This document shows positions 8,255-14,001 of a stretch of 23,753 nucleotides of DNA, in pieces (position 1 is the first letter of the stretch; the number at the start of each line of letters is the position of its first letter). The position numbers and the translations under genes are program-made. The stretch spans positions 1 through 23,753 of the IMG/VR virus record IMGVR_UViG_3300047319_001385. One strand, given 5' to 3'. The notes under the pieces are model-generated. The model saw only the letters and a list, made by a program, of their open reading frames with translations, ran no database searches and was not told the origin of the DNA. Origin of the DNA: a virus.

Positions 8255-8527
8255 ATGGCGACTGTCAGCGAGCGCAACGCTGCGATCGGAAAACGGATCA
8301 CCGAGATACGCGAGGACCGCGGGCTCACGCAGGCGGCGCTCGCCGCGGCGATCGGCGTGAGCAAATACATGATCTGTCGTTTCGAGCACGGGCATACCCG
8401 CATCGCGGTCGAATATCTCGAGAAAATCGCCGCGGCGCTGCAATGCCGCGACAAGGAGCTCCGCGCGCCGCCTGGCTCGCCCTTCCGCAAGCGACGATTG
8501 AGGGGACGCAATGGCAATGACGTATGA
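8255..8527 (+). CDS. XRE-family (Cro/CI-like) HTH regulator
   Basis: The 90-aa protein is a single helix-turn-helix_3 domain. GKRITEIREDRGLTQAALAA (12-31) and AIGVSKYMICRFEHGHTRI (32-50) form the four-helix core, with the recognition helix at VSKYMICRFE. A closing YLEKIAAALQ helix and a basic tail (FRKRRLRGRNGN) follow. ATG 8255 has GGGGAG 10 bp upstream and begins just before the domain; the longer frame from 8123 adds sequence with no domain features. It is small, like Cro or a plasmid-type XRE regulator. It overlaps the next gene by 17 bp and heads the plus-strand small-gene operon, so it likely controls that operon and perhaps its own divergent region. Confidence 0.88.
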   Translation: MATVSERNAAIGKRITEIREDRGLTQAALAAAIGVSKYMICRFEHGHTRIAVEYLEKIAAALQCRDKELRAPPGSPFRKRRLRGRNGNDV

Positions 8528-8699
8528 TTTTTGGAAGACCACCGAGCTTGAACCTTACGACGATCGCCTGGCGCCGCTGCGGTGCCGCTACCATGCGGGC
8601 GTCTGCCGGTATGATTGCGCTAGCCGCGGCTCGCGCTGCCTGATCGATGGCCTCGTCGATCTGGCCTGGGCTCTGGGCGAGGACGAGGAGGCGGAATGA
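8511..8699 (+). CDS. 62-aa Cys-rich protein, unknown
   Basis: The start at 8511 overlaps the XRE gene by 17 bp and has GAGGGG just upstream; an in-frame ATG at 8517 is also possible. The product has four to five cysteines in a compact basic block (RCRYHAGVCRYDCASRGSRC, residues 24-43), then an acidic helix ending GEDEEAE. The spacing suggests metal binding or disulfides, but it fits no zinc-finger family I can name. It overlaps the following gene by 4 bp, so it is part of the same operon. Confidence 0.6.
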   Translation: MAMTYDFWKTTELEPYDDRLAPLRCRYHAGVCRYDCASRGSRCLIDGLVDLAWALGEDEEAE

Positions 8700-9007
8700 T
8701 GGGCGCATCGGCATATCACGGCTGGCGCGACAAGGACGGCACCGCGCACGTCGAGGCGGACGGCAAGCCACTCGCCCTGCGGCTCGATCTCGACAACCAC
8801 TCGCCGACCGGCTTCGAATGGGGATACGGCGGGTCGGGACCGGCGCAGCTCGCGCTCGCGCTCCTGGCCCATGCGCTCGACGACGACGAGCTCGCCTTGC
8901 GGCTTCATCAACGGTTCAAATGGAAAGCCATCGCGCCAATCCCGCAGCATCGTGAATGGTGGATGACCAACGAACAGGTGCGCGCGATCACCACCGAGAT
9001 TTTGTGA
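8696..9007 (+). CDS. DUF6166-like phage protein
   Basis: The 103-aa protein carries the pattern I associate with DUF6166: a YHGWRDKDG start, then SPTGFEWGYGGSGPAQLALA (about 36-55), LLAHALDDDELALRLHQRFK (56-75), and a final WWMTNEQVRAITTEIL helix. The family is common in phages and mobile elements but has no known biochemical role. It starts at the ATGATG overlapping the previous stop by 4 bp. The next gene follows after a 12-bp gap. Confidence 0.75.
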   Translation: MMGASAYHGWRDKDGTAHVEADGKPLALRLDLDNHSPTGFEWGYGGSGPAQLALALLAHALDDDELALRLHQRFKWKAIAPIPQHREWWMTNEQVRAITTEIL

Positions 9008-9019
9008 CCGAGCAGTAAA

Positions 9020-9355
9020 ATGGAAATTAAATGTTTGGAAATTCGCGATGCGGGGAAGTTCGTGCCGGTGATCTGCATTCGGCCCGTGCCGCTCAATGAA
9101 GCGCAGCGTTATCTACTTCGGCGCGACGGCTATAGCGGCGGGATCGACGAGAGCTGCATCATTTACATCAATGCCCAATGCCGCGGCGTGGCTTACGATC
9201 CTTATGATTGGCCGAGCAACCCGCGCACGCACCGGGTGGCCCACGACTACATCAGAAACAACTGGCCCACGCTGAAGGACGGCGATGTCATCGATGTGGA
9301 ATTCATCCTAGGCGAAACCAACGAGCGCAAGATCAGCGAGGCGCACGGGCTATGA
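9020..9355 (+). CDS. Conserved hypothetical phage protein (111 aa)
   Basis: The protein starts MEIKCLEIRDAGKFVPVICI, a beta-rich N-terminus. It then has a YLLRRDGYSGGIDESCIIYI segment (about 32-51), a DPYDWPSNPRTHRVAHDYI block (about 61-79), and an acidic strand DGDVIDVEFILGETNERK near the end. I recognise the general type (small beta proteins in rhizobial phages) but not a function. Its TGA overlaps the next ATG by 4 bp. The coding pattern and coupling on the downstream side make it a real gene. Confidence 0.65.
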   Translation: MEIKCLEIRDAGKFVPVICIRPVPLNEAQRYLLRRDGYSGGIDESCIIYINAQCRGVAYDPYDWPSNPRTHRVAHDYIRNNWPTLKDGDVIDVEFILGETNERKISEAHGL

Positions 9356-9705
9356 AAGGCACCATGCTGGTCATCCCGGTCGCCGGCCGGCCATCGGTGA
9401 CGGAATATAGGATGCCGATCGAACTGTCGGCGTTGCAGAAGGCGGTCGGCGGCCACCTCGAGGTCGTGCCCTATTTCAACGAGATATTTCATGGCGGCCA
9501 ATGGCGACGCTGCGTCGCGTTCGCCGATGAGGACGGCAAGCGCAAGCAGCTTCCCTACAATGGCGTGGCGCATATTTGCTGGGACGAGGCGCTGCGCCGC
9601 CGGCCACGGGCCAAGGGCCAGCCGCCGGCAACGTCCGCGCCGGACTATCTCTGCGGCCCGGTGGTCGTGCTGTTCGGCGACGAGGAATGGATGGCCGAGC
9701 TATGA
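9352..9705 (+). CDS. DUF3846-like protein
   Basis: The 117-aa product resembles DUF3846. It has IELSALQKAVGGHLEVVPYF (residues 23-42), a central VAFADEDGKRKQLPYNGVAH (55-74) with the typical LPxN, and a terminal CGPVVVLFGDEEWM. Such proteins occur in phages and plasmids, often beside anti-restriction or unknown small genes; the activity is not established. ATG 9352 overlaps the previous stop by 4 bp and was chosen over a longer upstream frame that would run inside that gene. It overlaps the following gene by 4 bp. Confidence 0.65.
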   Translation: MKGTMLVIPVAGRPSVTEYRMPIELSALQKAVGGHLEVVPYFNEIFHGGQWRRCVAFADEDGKRKQLPYNGVAHICWDEALRRRPRAKGQPPATSAPDYLCGPVVVLFGDEEWMAEL

Positions 9706-9962
9706 GCGACGACGACGTTGCCCTGGTCTGCATGCTGGCGCCGAAAGCCGGCGAGCCGCTCATCCTTGCCGACAACGTGCTCGACGTTTGCGGCTGCGGC
9801 GCCAGCGTGCAGCGCCGCCCGCATACGCCGAAGGGCGCGCGGATCGTGTGCGTCGGGTGCCTTGCAAAGCGCGGCGTGCAGCCGGGCGACGAGCTGTGCG
9901 TCACCAAACGATCGGTGCTCGAGCTGATCACCTATTTTGGTGCCCGCGGAAAAGCGAATTGA
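9702..9962 (+). CDS. 86-aa Cys-rich small protein, unknown
   Basis: The product contains VCGCGASVQRRPHTPKGARI followed by VCVGCLAKRG (about 29-58). The CxC and CVGC pairs are spaced about 18 residues apart, which could make a small zinc ribbon that binds nucleic acid or protein. The rest, PGDELCVTKRSVLELITYFG, is helical. It begins at an ATGA overlap with the DUF3846-like gene. No family is recognised, and the zinc-binding claim is inferred from cysteine spacing only. Confidence 0.6.
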   Translation: MSDDDVALVCMLAPKAGEPLILADNVLDVCGCGASVQRRPHTPKGARIVCVGCLAKRGVQPGDELCVTKRSVLELITYFGARGKAN

Positions 9963-9981
9963 AACGGAAAGGAGTGTTGCA

Positions 9982-10701
9982 ATGACCAGCTATAACCGCA
10001 GCGTTGATCTTGACCACATGCCGGAGCGCATCCGCAACCTGCCGATTTCCCCGGAAGGTTTCCCGGTGCCGTGGTTTGTGGAGTGGTTCGACAAGGGCAA
10101 GCCTTGCTCGCGCGGCTACGGCGTGCCCGATTTCCGCATCACCGATCCGAGCAAGATCACCGCTGCCGTCAGAATGAATTTGTGCTGGGTCTGCGGCAAT
10201 CGCGGCGGGACCAACAAGGCATTCGTCATCGGGCCGATGTGCGCCATCAATCGGGTGATCAGCGAGCCGGCGTCGCATCGCGAATGTGCGATCTATGCGG
10301 CGCGGGTCTGCCCGTTCCTGTCAAAGCCAAACATGGTCCGCAACGCCAAGGGCCTCATGCAGGACGGCGAGCTGATCGAGCATTTCATGCCGCCGCCGGG
10401 CTTCGGCCTGTTGCGCAACCCGGGCGCGGTGTGCGTATGGGTCACTAAGACTTTCAAGATGTTCCGGCCGCCGAGCATTCCAGGGAGCACGCCCGGAGTT
10501 CTGTTCTCGCTGGGCGATCCCATCGAAACGCTATGGTTCGCGGAGGGCCGACCGGCGACGCGCGCCGAGGTGCTCGCCTCGATCGACTCAGGCTATCCGA
10601 AGCTCGAGGAGATCGCCCGGCTGCAAGGGGCGGAAGCCTTGGCCGCACTTCCGGCCATGCGCGCGGAGGCCCTCGCGCTTCTGCCGGCGGCGGCGGGATG
10701 A
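9982..10701 (+). CDS. Conserved phage protein with PxPWFVEW and CWVCG motifs (239 aa)
   Basis: This is the largest of the small-gene operon and is preceded by a strong SD (AAAGGAG, 9968-9974, spacer 7), which fixes the start at 9982. The order of motifs is: PVPWFVEWFDKGKP (about 28-41), PDFRITDPSKITAAV, then LCWVCGNRGGTNKAFVIGPM (about 67-86), CAINRVISEPASHRECAIYA, and RVCPFLSKPNM. NPGAVCVWVT sits near residue 151. I know this arrangement from hypothetical proteins of rhizobial and actinobacterial phages. Function is unknown, but the conserved Cys and His residues (CWVC, HREC, C.FL) look like a structural metal site. The C-terminal 60 residues are Ala/Leu-rich helix. ATGA overlaps the next gene. 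Confidence 0.7.
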   Translation: MTSYNRSVDLDHMPERIRNLPISPEGFPVPWFVEWFDKGKPCSRGYGVPDFRITDPSKITAAVRMNLCWVCGNRGGTNKAFVIGPMCAINRVISEPASHRECAIYAARVCPFLSKPNMVRNAKGLMQDGELIEHFMPPPGFGLLRNPGAVCVWVTKTFKMFRPPSIPGSTPGVLFSLGDPIETLWFAEGRPATRAEVLASIDSGYPKLEEIARLQGAEALAALPAMRAEALALLPAAAG

Positions 10702-10979
10702 TCCGGGTTTTGCTCGGCGCCGAGGTCCGCCCTGGCATATGGCTCTATTCCGTTCCGGGGACGCCGCTGGTGGGCCGTTCGCGCCAGCCGCTCCTAGATG
10801 CCTGCCGGCAGCTAAAACGCATGGGCGCCGACCCACTCGACGGCGCAGGGCTATTCCGGGCGGGCAGGTCCGAGCCGGACATCACATGCTCGATCGAGGC
10901 CGGCGCCGCGGCGACCGTCCTCGAGACGGCGATCGTCCGCCCGCGCTTTGGCAAGTTCACGCCGTTCGATCCGTTCTAA
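10698..10979 (+). CDS. 93-aa hypothetical protein
   Basis: The gene starts at an ATGA overlap with the previous one and ends at TAA 10977-10979, the last gene before the 459-bp repeat region. The product has a beta start (MIRVLLGAEVRPGIWLYSVP), a helix PLLDACRQLKRMGAD (about 32-46), then strand segments ending ARPRFGKFTPFDPF-like residues (true end PRFGKFTPFDPF). The small alpha/beta arrangement is unassigned. It is supported as a gene by coupling and codon bias rather than by a known family. Confidence 0.6.
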   Translation: MIRVLLGAEVRPGIWLYSVPGTPLVGRSRQPLLDACRQLKRMGADPLDGAGLFRAGRSEPDITCSIEAGAAATVLETAIVRPRFGKFTPFDPF

Positions 10980-11013
10980 GAGCCCGCGCCCTGGGCGCCC
11001 GCCGGGCGCTCCG

Positions 11014-11050
11014 ACGTACCGGGTACGTTGGGAGGTACGTCGAGGTACGT
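11014..11050. repeat. Cluster of GGTACGT half-sites, operator-like
   Basis: ACGTACCGGGTACGT (11014-11028) is a perfect palindrome with 7-bp arms around one G. Two further direct GGTACGT half-sites follow at 11034-11040 and 11044-11050, each continuing CG. Spacing between successive direct half-sites is 12 and 10 bp. Dense half-sites in a non-coding region just downstream of one operon and upstream of the integrase suggest a regulator-binding array. Confidence 0.6.
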
Positions 11051-11063
11051 CGGCGCCTTGGCC

Positions 11064-11162
11064 CTTCTCCCTACCTTCTCCCTACCTTCTCCCTACCTTC
11101 TCCCTACCTTCTCCCTTCCTTTTCCCTTCCTTCTCCCCCCGTTTTCCCCCCGTTTCCCCCCC
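11064..11162 (+). repeat. Nine 11-bp tandem homopyrimidine repeats
   Basis: Four exact copies of CTTCTCCCTAC (11064-11107) pass into five degenerate copies, ending in GTTTCCCCCCC. All nine units are exactly 11 bp, giving 99 bp with almost no purine on the plus strand. The perfect phase despite decay shows it grew by tandem duplication. Such tracts can form triplex or unwound DNA or slip during replication. No coding reading is supported. Confidence 0.9.
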
Positions 11163-11213
11163 GCGTCCAAAGCGATATTTCTCTTTCGCCGGACCCGCCG
11201 GGGTCCACAGCTC

Positions 11214-11236
11214 TAGTGGACACTAAATGGACACTG
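11214..11236 (+). repeat. Left copy of 23-bp integrase-proximal direct repeat
   Basis: The copy reads TAG followed by TGGACACTAAATGGACAC and TG, itself two tandem TGGACAC boxes. It matches 11413-11435 with a single mismatch (A versus G). GTCCAC at 11203-11208 forms an inverted pair with GTGGAC 11216-11221 across 7 bp, the geometry of a tyrosine-recombinase core. This is a candidate integrase-binding site. Confidence 0.6.
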
Positions 11237-11412
11237 CAGCCTTTTTCTTTTGTATGTCTTTGATATTATTATCGTTTTTTAGATTTAGGGACGCTCCCTC
11301 GGGGCGTATTAATGCTAAACTGAGCAATGCCTTAAGATGCGAGAAGCCTTTGATTTATCGGTAAAACAAGTGCATATGAGTGCATAGCCGTCCACCGCCG
11401 TGCATAGCCGTG

Positions 11413-11435
11413 TAGTGGACACTAAGTGGACACTG
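11413..11435 (+). repeat. Right copy of 23-bp direct repeat at integrase start
   Basis: This copy differs from the left one by one base (TGGACACTAAGTGGACAC core) and ends three bases before the integrase ATG at 11439. It is preceded by the 12-bp direct repeat GTGCATAGCCGT at 11380-11391 and 11400-11411, with a further GTGCATA at 11370. The pair spans 199 bp. Binding here by integrase would block its own translation start or promoter, so autoregulation is possible. Confidence 0.6.
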
Positions 11436-11438
11436 GAC

Positions 11439-12707
11439 ATGCCGAAGCCTCGAAACCCCAAGCTCGACAGCCCGACCGCCCGCGCCAAGCTGGCGCCCGC
11501 CAAGAAGCCGTATTGGACGACGATCGCGCCTGGCATCTCGCTCGGCTACCGCCGCAACGAGGGCGCCGGCACTTGGTCGGTTCGCGTAATCGGCCACGGG
11601 GCGACTTGGATCAAACGCCTTGCCATTGCCGACGACCTCGAGAAAGCCGCGCCGCCGACCGTCCTAGGCTACTGGCAGGCCCTCGAGGAGGCGAGGAAGC
11701 TCGCGCGACAGGAACCGGGCGCGCCGGTGGACGATAGCCGGCCGGTAACGGTGGGCGAGGCCCTCGACGGCTACGAGCTCGATCTCAAGGCGCGCGGGGC
11801 CGACATCGCGAATGTGCGGCGCCCTCGGAAGGCCATGCCGTCCGCGCTCCTGGAGAAGCCGGTGCAGCTTCTCACCGCCGGCGAGCTCAAGCGGTGGCGC
11901 AACAGCCTCGTCGGAGGCATAGCCTCAAAGGGCCGGGCGGCGGCCAGCGTCAACCGCATGGTCAAGGGGCTGCGCGCCGCGCTCGTCCAGGCCGGCGAAA
12001 ACGATCCGCGCATCCGCAATCAGGCCGAATTCAAGATCGGGCTCAAGCCGCTGCCGGGCGCCGGCCGGGCGCGCAACATCATCCTAACCGACACCGAGGT
12101 CCGCGCCTTCGTCGCCGCGGCCTATGCGCTCGATCCGGCGCTCGGGCTACTGTTCGACGTGTTGGCGGTCACCGGGACGCGGCCGTCGCAGGCCATCAGG
12201 CTTACGGTTGCCGATCTGCAAGCCGACCCGCGGTCGCCGCGGCTTCTGATCCCGCGCTCGGGCAAGGGTGGGAGCCGCGATCGGATCGAGCGCAAGCTGG
12301 AGCAAGTCCCGGTCCCGATCACGCTTGGCCTGGCGCACCGGCTGCAAGCCGCGGCCGCGGGCCGCCCGGCAACCGCGCTTCTGTTGTGCCAGGGCGACGG
12401 CTCGACTTGGCCGCGCGAGCCGCTGAAGCATTATAACCGCCGCAAGCTCGTCCAAAGCATCGGGCTCGATCCCGCCGAGGTCACGACCTACGCGCTGCGC
12501 CATTCGGCGATCGTCCGGCAATTGCTCGCCAACGTCCCGATCCGGCTCATCGCCGCGCAATGCGATACGTCGGTCGCCATGATCGAGAGCAACTATTCCA
12601 AGCACATCGCCTCGCACGGCGACGAGCTGTCCCGGCGCGGCTTGCTGGCCGACGAGGCGCCGGCCGACAACATCGTCGCATTCCAAAAAAAGGAAGTTGA
12701 TCGATGA
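11439..12707 (+). CDS. int: Tyrosine-family site-specific integrase
   Basis: The 422-aa recombinase inserts and excises the phage by cutting att sites through a covalent Tyr-DNA intermediate. An N-terminal arm-binding region (WSVRVIGHGATWIKRLAIAD, about 47-66) is followed by a SAM-like core-binding domain (about 100-190) and the catalytic domain. Visible catalytic positions are Arg248 in VTGTRPSQ, Arg354 in TYALRHS and the nucleophile Tyr386 in MIESNYSKH. The usual first His of HxxR is Tyr351, and the usual third-box His lies at about Cys375 (AAQCDTS). I start at ATG 11439, since the longer GTG 11400 start would encode the direct repeat. Its TGA overlaps the following ATG. Confidence 0.92.
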   Translation: MPKPRNPKLDSPTARAKLAPAKKPYWTTIAPGISLGYRRNEGAGTWSVRVIGHGATWIKRLAIADDLEKAAPPTVLGYWQALEEARKLARQEPGAPVDDSRPVTVGEALDGYELDLKARGADIANVRRPRKAMPSALLEKPVQLLTAGELKRWRNSLVGGIASKGRAAASVNRMVKGLRAALVQAGENDPRIRNQAEFKIGLKPLPGAGRARNIILTDTEVRAFVAAAYALDPALGLLFDVLAVTGTRPSQAIRLTVADLQADPRSPRLLIPRSGKGGSRDRIERKLEQVPVPITLGLAHRLQAAAAGRPATALLLCQGDGSTWPREPLKHYNRRKLVQSIGLDPAEVTTYALRHSAIVRQLLANVPIRLIAAQCDTSVAMIESNYSKHIASHGDELSRRGLLADEAPADNIVAFQKKEVDR

Positions 12708-12916
12708 GCGAACCGGATTTGAATTTTATTGCTCGCCAGATCGAGCGTCTCGTTAGCGACGTCGCGGGCGTGCGCGATGATATGGCCGTGCTGACCTCCA
12801 TCGTGCTGCGGCAGGACGGAACCCTGACGGCGCTTTTGCAGGAGACCCGCGCGACGCATGCGCAAATCGCGCGGATGAATAATCGCATCCACAAACTTGA
12901 GGACACAGCACCATGA
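12704..12916 (+). CDS. 70-aa coiled-coil protein
   Basis: The frame begins at an ATGA overlap with the integrase stop, so it is translationally coupled to it. The product is almost fully helical: FIARQIERLVSDVAGVRDDM (residues 8-27), then VLTSIVLRQDGTLTALLQET and IARMNNRIHKLED with heptad spacing. Small proteins of this kind occur often in alphaproteobacterial mobile DNA without known function. Coupling to integrase might mean an accessory or directionality role, but it has no HTH and I see no direct support for that. Confidence 0.65.
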   Translation: MSEPDLNFIARQIERLVSDVAGVRDDMAVLTSIVLRQDGTLTALLQETRATHAQIARMNNRIHKLEDTAP

Positions 12917-13043
12917 TGCGCTTTGCTCCCGCTCTATTTGGCAGAGCCATCATGCCTCTCGGCTCTATCTGCTCGACTCGTTCAAGAACCAGCCTGAGCT
13001 ATTTCGCAAGCGCCTCGCCACCGCGACAGGAGAACCGAGATGA
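12913..13043 (+). pseudogene. Frameshifted small gene
   Basis: A start at 12913 (overlapping the previous TGA) opens MMRFAPALFGRAIM, then the protein-like reading moves to another frame: SRLYLLDSFKNQPELFRKRL plus ATATGEPR. This ends at TGA 13041-13043, an ATGA overlap with the next gene. The second frame has no ATG, GTG or TTG of its own in this interval. The neat coupling at both ends suggests a once-intact gene of about 43 codons broken by an indel near 12950-12965, or a sequence error. The unshifted frame runs on to 13161 inside the next gene and looks random. Confidence 0.5.
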
Positions 13044-13279
13044 CCCGCGAGCCAACTCATCACTTCATGCGCCGTTTGCTGCAAGCAGCACTGCGCGAAA
13101 AGGAGGCGGCCATAGCCGCACTCGTCGCCGAGGCAGACCCCATCCGCAAGAAGCTTGCTGATCTTGATAAAGTGCTTGTCTCGCGGAAAAGGGACGGCGC
13201 TTTGGTCAAACCCTGGGGCGCGGTGATTTCAGACGAAGAATCCCTCGCCAGGGCAACAAAGCGCAGGGCTTTGAAATGA
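13040..13279 (+). CDS. 79-aa helical protein, unknown
   Basis: The start at 13040 has GACAGGAGAACCGAG upstream (AGGAG, spacer about 8). The product has a long amphipathic helix, MRRLLQAALREKEAAIAALV (10-29), continuing ADPIRKKLADLDKVLVSRKR, then GALVKPWGAVISDEESLARA. The end is basic. The helical hairpin pattern suggests a dimeric or membrane-peripheral small protein, but no family is recognised. It is flanked on both sides by frames that look broken, while this one is intact. TGA overlaps the next ATG. Confidence 0.6.
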   Translation: MTREPTHHFMRRLLQAALREKEAAIAALVAEADPIRKKLADLDKVLVSRKRDGALVKPWGAVISDEESLARATKRRALK

Positions 13280-13432
13280 CCCGCGAGCAAGCGCTGGCCT
13301 ATATCGGACTCTGCGTCGACGACGCTTCTCGACCAACAAATCGATCGCGAGTTCGACCGCCTCGTCGCGATTTCTGTCGAACGTATCCCGACGACCGGGC
13401 ATGTCCCGGCAACCATTAGTTTGAAAGGGTAA
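13276..13432 (+). pseudogene. Second frameshifted small gene
   Basis: An ATGA-coupled start at 13276 encodes MTREQALAYIGLCVDDA, then becomes Arg/Pro-rich and stops at TAG 13417-13419 (47 aa). Moving to the +1 frame around 13323-13332 gives LLDQQIDREFDRLVAISVER and IPTTGHVPATISLKG, ending TAA 13430-13432, six bases before the next gene and with AAAGGG as its SD. The two halves together read as one acidic helical protein of about 51 aa. A single-base indel, sequence error or real frameshift would explain it. The final fate cannot be decided here. Confidence 0.5.
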
Positions 13433-13437
13433 CTGAA

Positions 13438-14001
13438 ATGCGTTTTGCTCAAGCTCTATTCCTCGCGACGTTGATCGTCGCATCCTCGCCCGCGCATGCG
13501 CTCGAAGTGGGCGAAACCGTCCAATTCAAAGGCGAGGTTCCCCAAGGCTGCACGTTTTATGGCGACGCACGCGAATTGCTGCGGCTGCGGACGCTAGGTA
13601 ATTATCGCGGCGCGCAGTTCTACGTGGACAGTCTCGCCATCGATCGCGAGATGGCGATCGTTCGAGCCGTGCGACCCAATCCGCTTCCATTGTACGTTGA
13701 CGGGAAGGTTCGTTATTGCGGCGAGCTCGGCGGTCTAACGAAGGAATATCTCGTTGTCCGAAAGTCTCCCGCCGAGACCCTCAAAAGCGCCGTCCCCTTG
13801 GCGCCTGGGCATACGGCATATGATCCGTTGCCGATGGCATGGTTTTGCGTCGTGCCGACGATGACATACGACATTCGTAAGATTGAACCCAACAAGCCGC
13901 GCGAGCCCGAGCCGGACCCGAAGACCTATTGCATCTGGGCCTTTCTGAGTGACACGCCGCCGGCTAAGCGCGTGACGGCATCGCCCGCAGGAGAGGAATG
14001 A
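13438..14001 (+). CDS. Secreted/periplasmic protein with signal peptide, unknown
   Basis: The 187-aa product starts MRFAQALFLATLIVASSPAH, a clear Sec signal peptide with probable cleavage after AHA (residues 20-22). The mature part has four to five cysteines: GCTFYGD, KVRYCGEL, AWFCVVP and KTYCIWAF, likely making disulfides in the periplasm. The C-terminus is Pro/Lys/Glu-rich (NKPREPEPDPK). It is not a recognised phage virion part. It looks like a lysogenic-conversion (moron) gene or superinfection-related envelope protein, which is inference from export and location beside the integrase. It sits 5 bp after the frameshifted gene and abuts the next. Confidence 0.7.
   Translation: MRFAQALFLATLIVASSPAHALEVGETVQFKGEVPQGCTFYGDARELLRLRTLGNYRGAQFYVDSLAIDREMAIVRAVRPNPLPLYVDGKVRYCGELGGLTKEYLVVRKSPAETLKSAVPLAPGHTAYDPLPMAWFCVVPTMTYDIRKIEPNKPREPEPDPKTYCIWAFLSDTPPAKRVTASPAGEE

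Larger units (their letters stand above)
10980..11438. promoter_or_regulatory. Structured non-coding region upstream of the integrase
   Basis: I see no convincing gene in these 459 bp. From left to right it holds overlapping GC-rich inverted repeats (10986-11009), a cluster of four GGTACGT half-sites (11014-11050), a 99-bp homopyrimidine array (11064-11162), a GGACCC/GGGTCC hairpin (11191-11206), a long direct repeat (11214-11236 and 11413-11435), an AT-rich stretch (about 11240-11290) and three GTGCATA sites (11370, 11380, 11400). Position before the integrase and the repeat types fit an attP/integrase-control region. The three plus frames through the pyrimidine array encode Leu/Pro/Ser/Phe repeats with no protein character. 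Confidence 0.6.

Noticed and set aside
11191-11206. GGACCC/GGGTCC hairpin as a terminator
   Set aside because: There is no T-run after the stem in either direction.
10739-11263. Plus frame of 174 aa through the homopyrimidine array
   Set aside because: It is a Leu/Pro/Ser repeat created by the tandem DNA repeat and overlaps a coupled real gene. No start or family supports it.
11284-11312. Possible sigma-70 promoter with TATTAA near 11307
   Set aside because: The -35 at the right distance (TTTAGG) is too poor. The integrase promoter could lie here but cannot be assigned.
12913-13161. 82-aa plus frame overlapping the 79-aa gene
   Set aside because: Only its first 14 or so residues look coding. 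The rest is a frame shadow of the 13040-13279 gene, so it is listed as a frameshifted gene ending at 13043.
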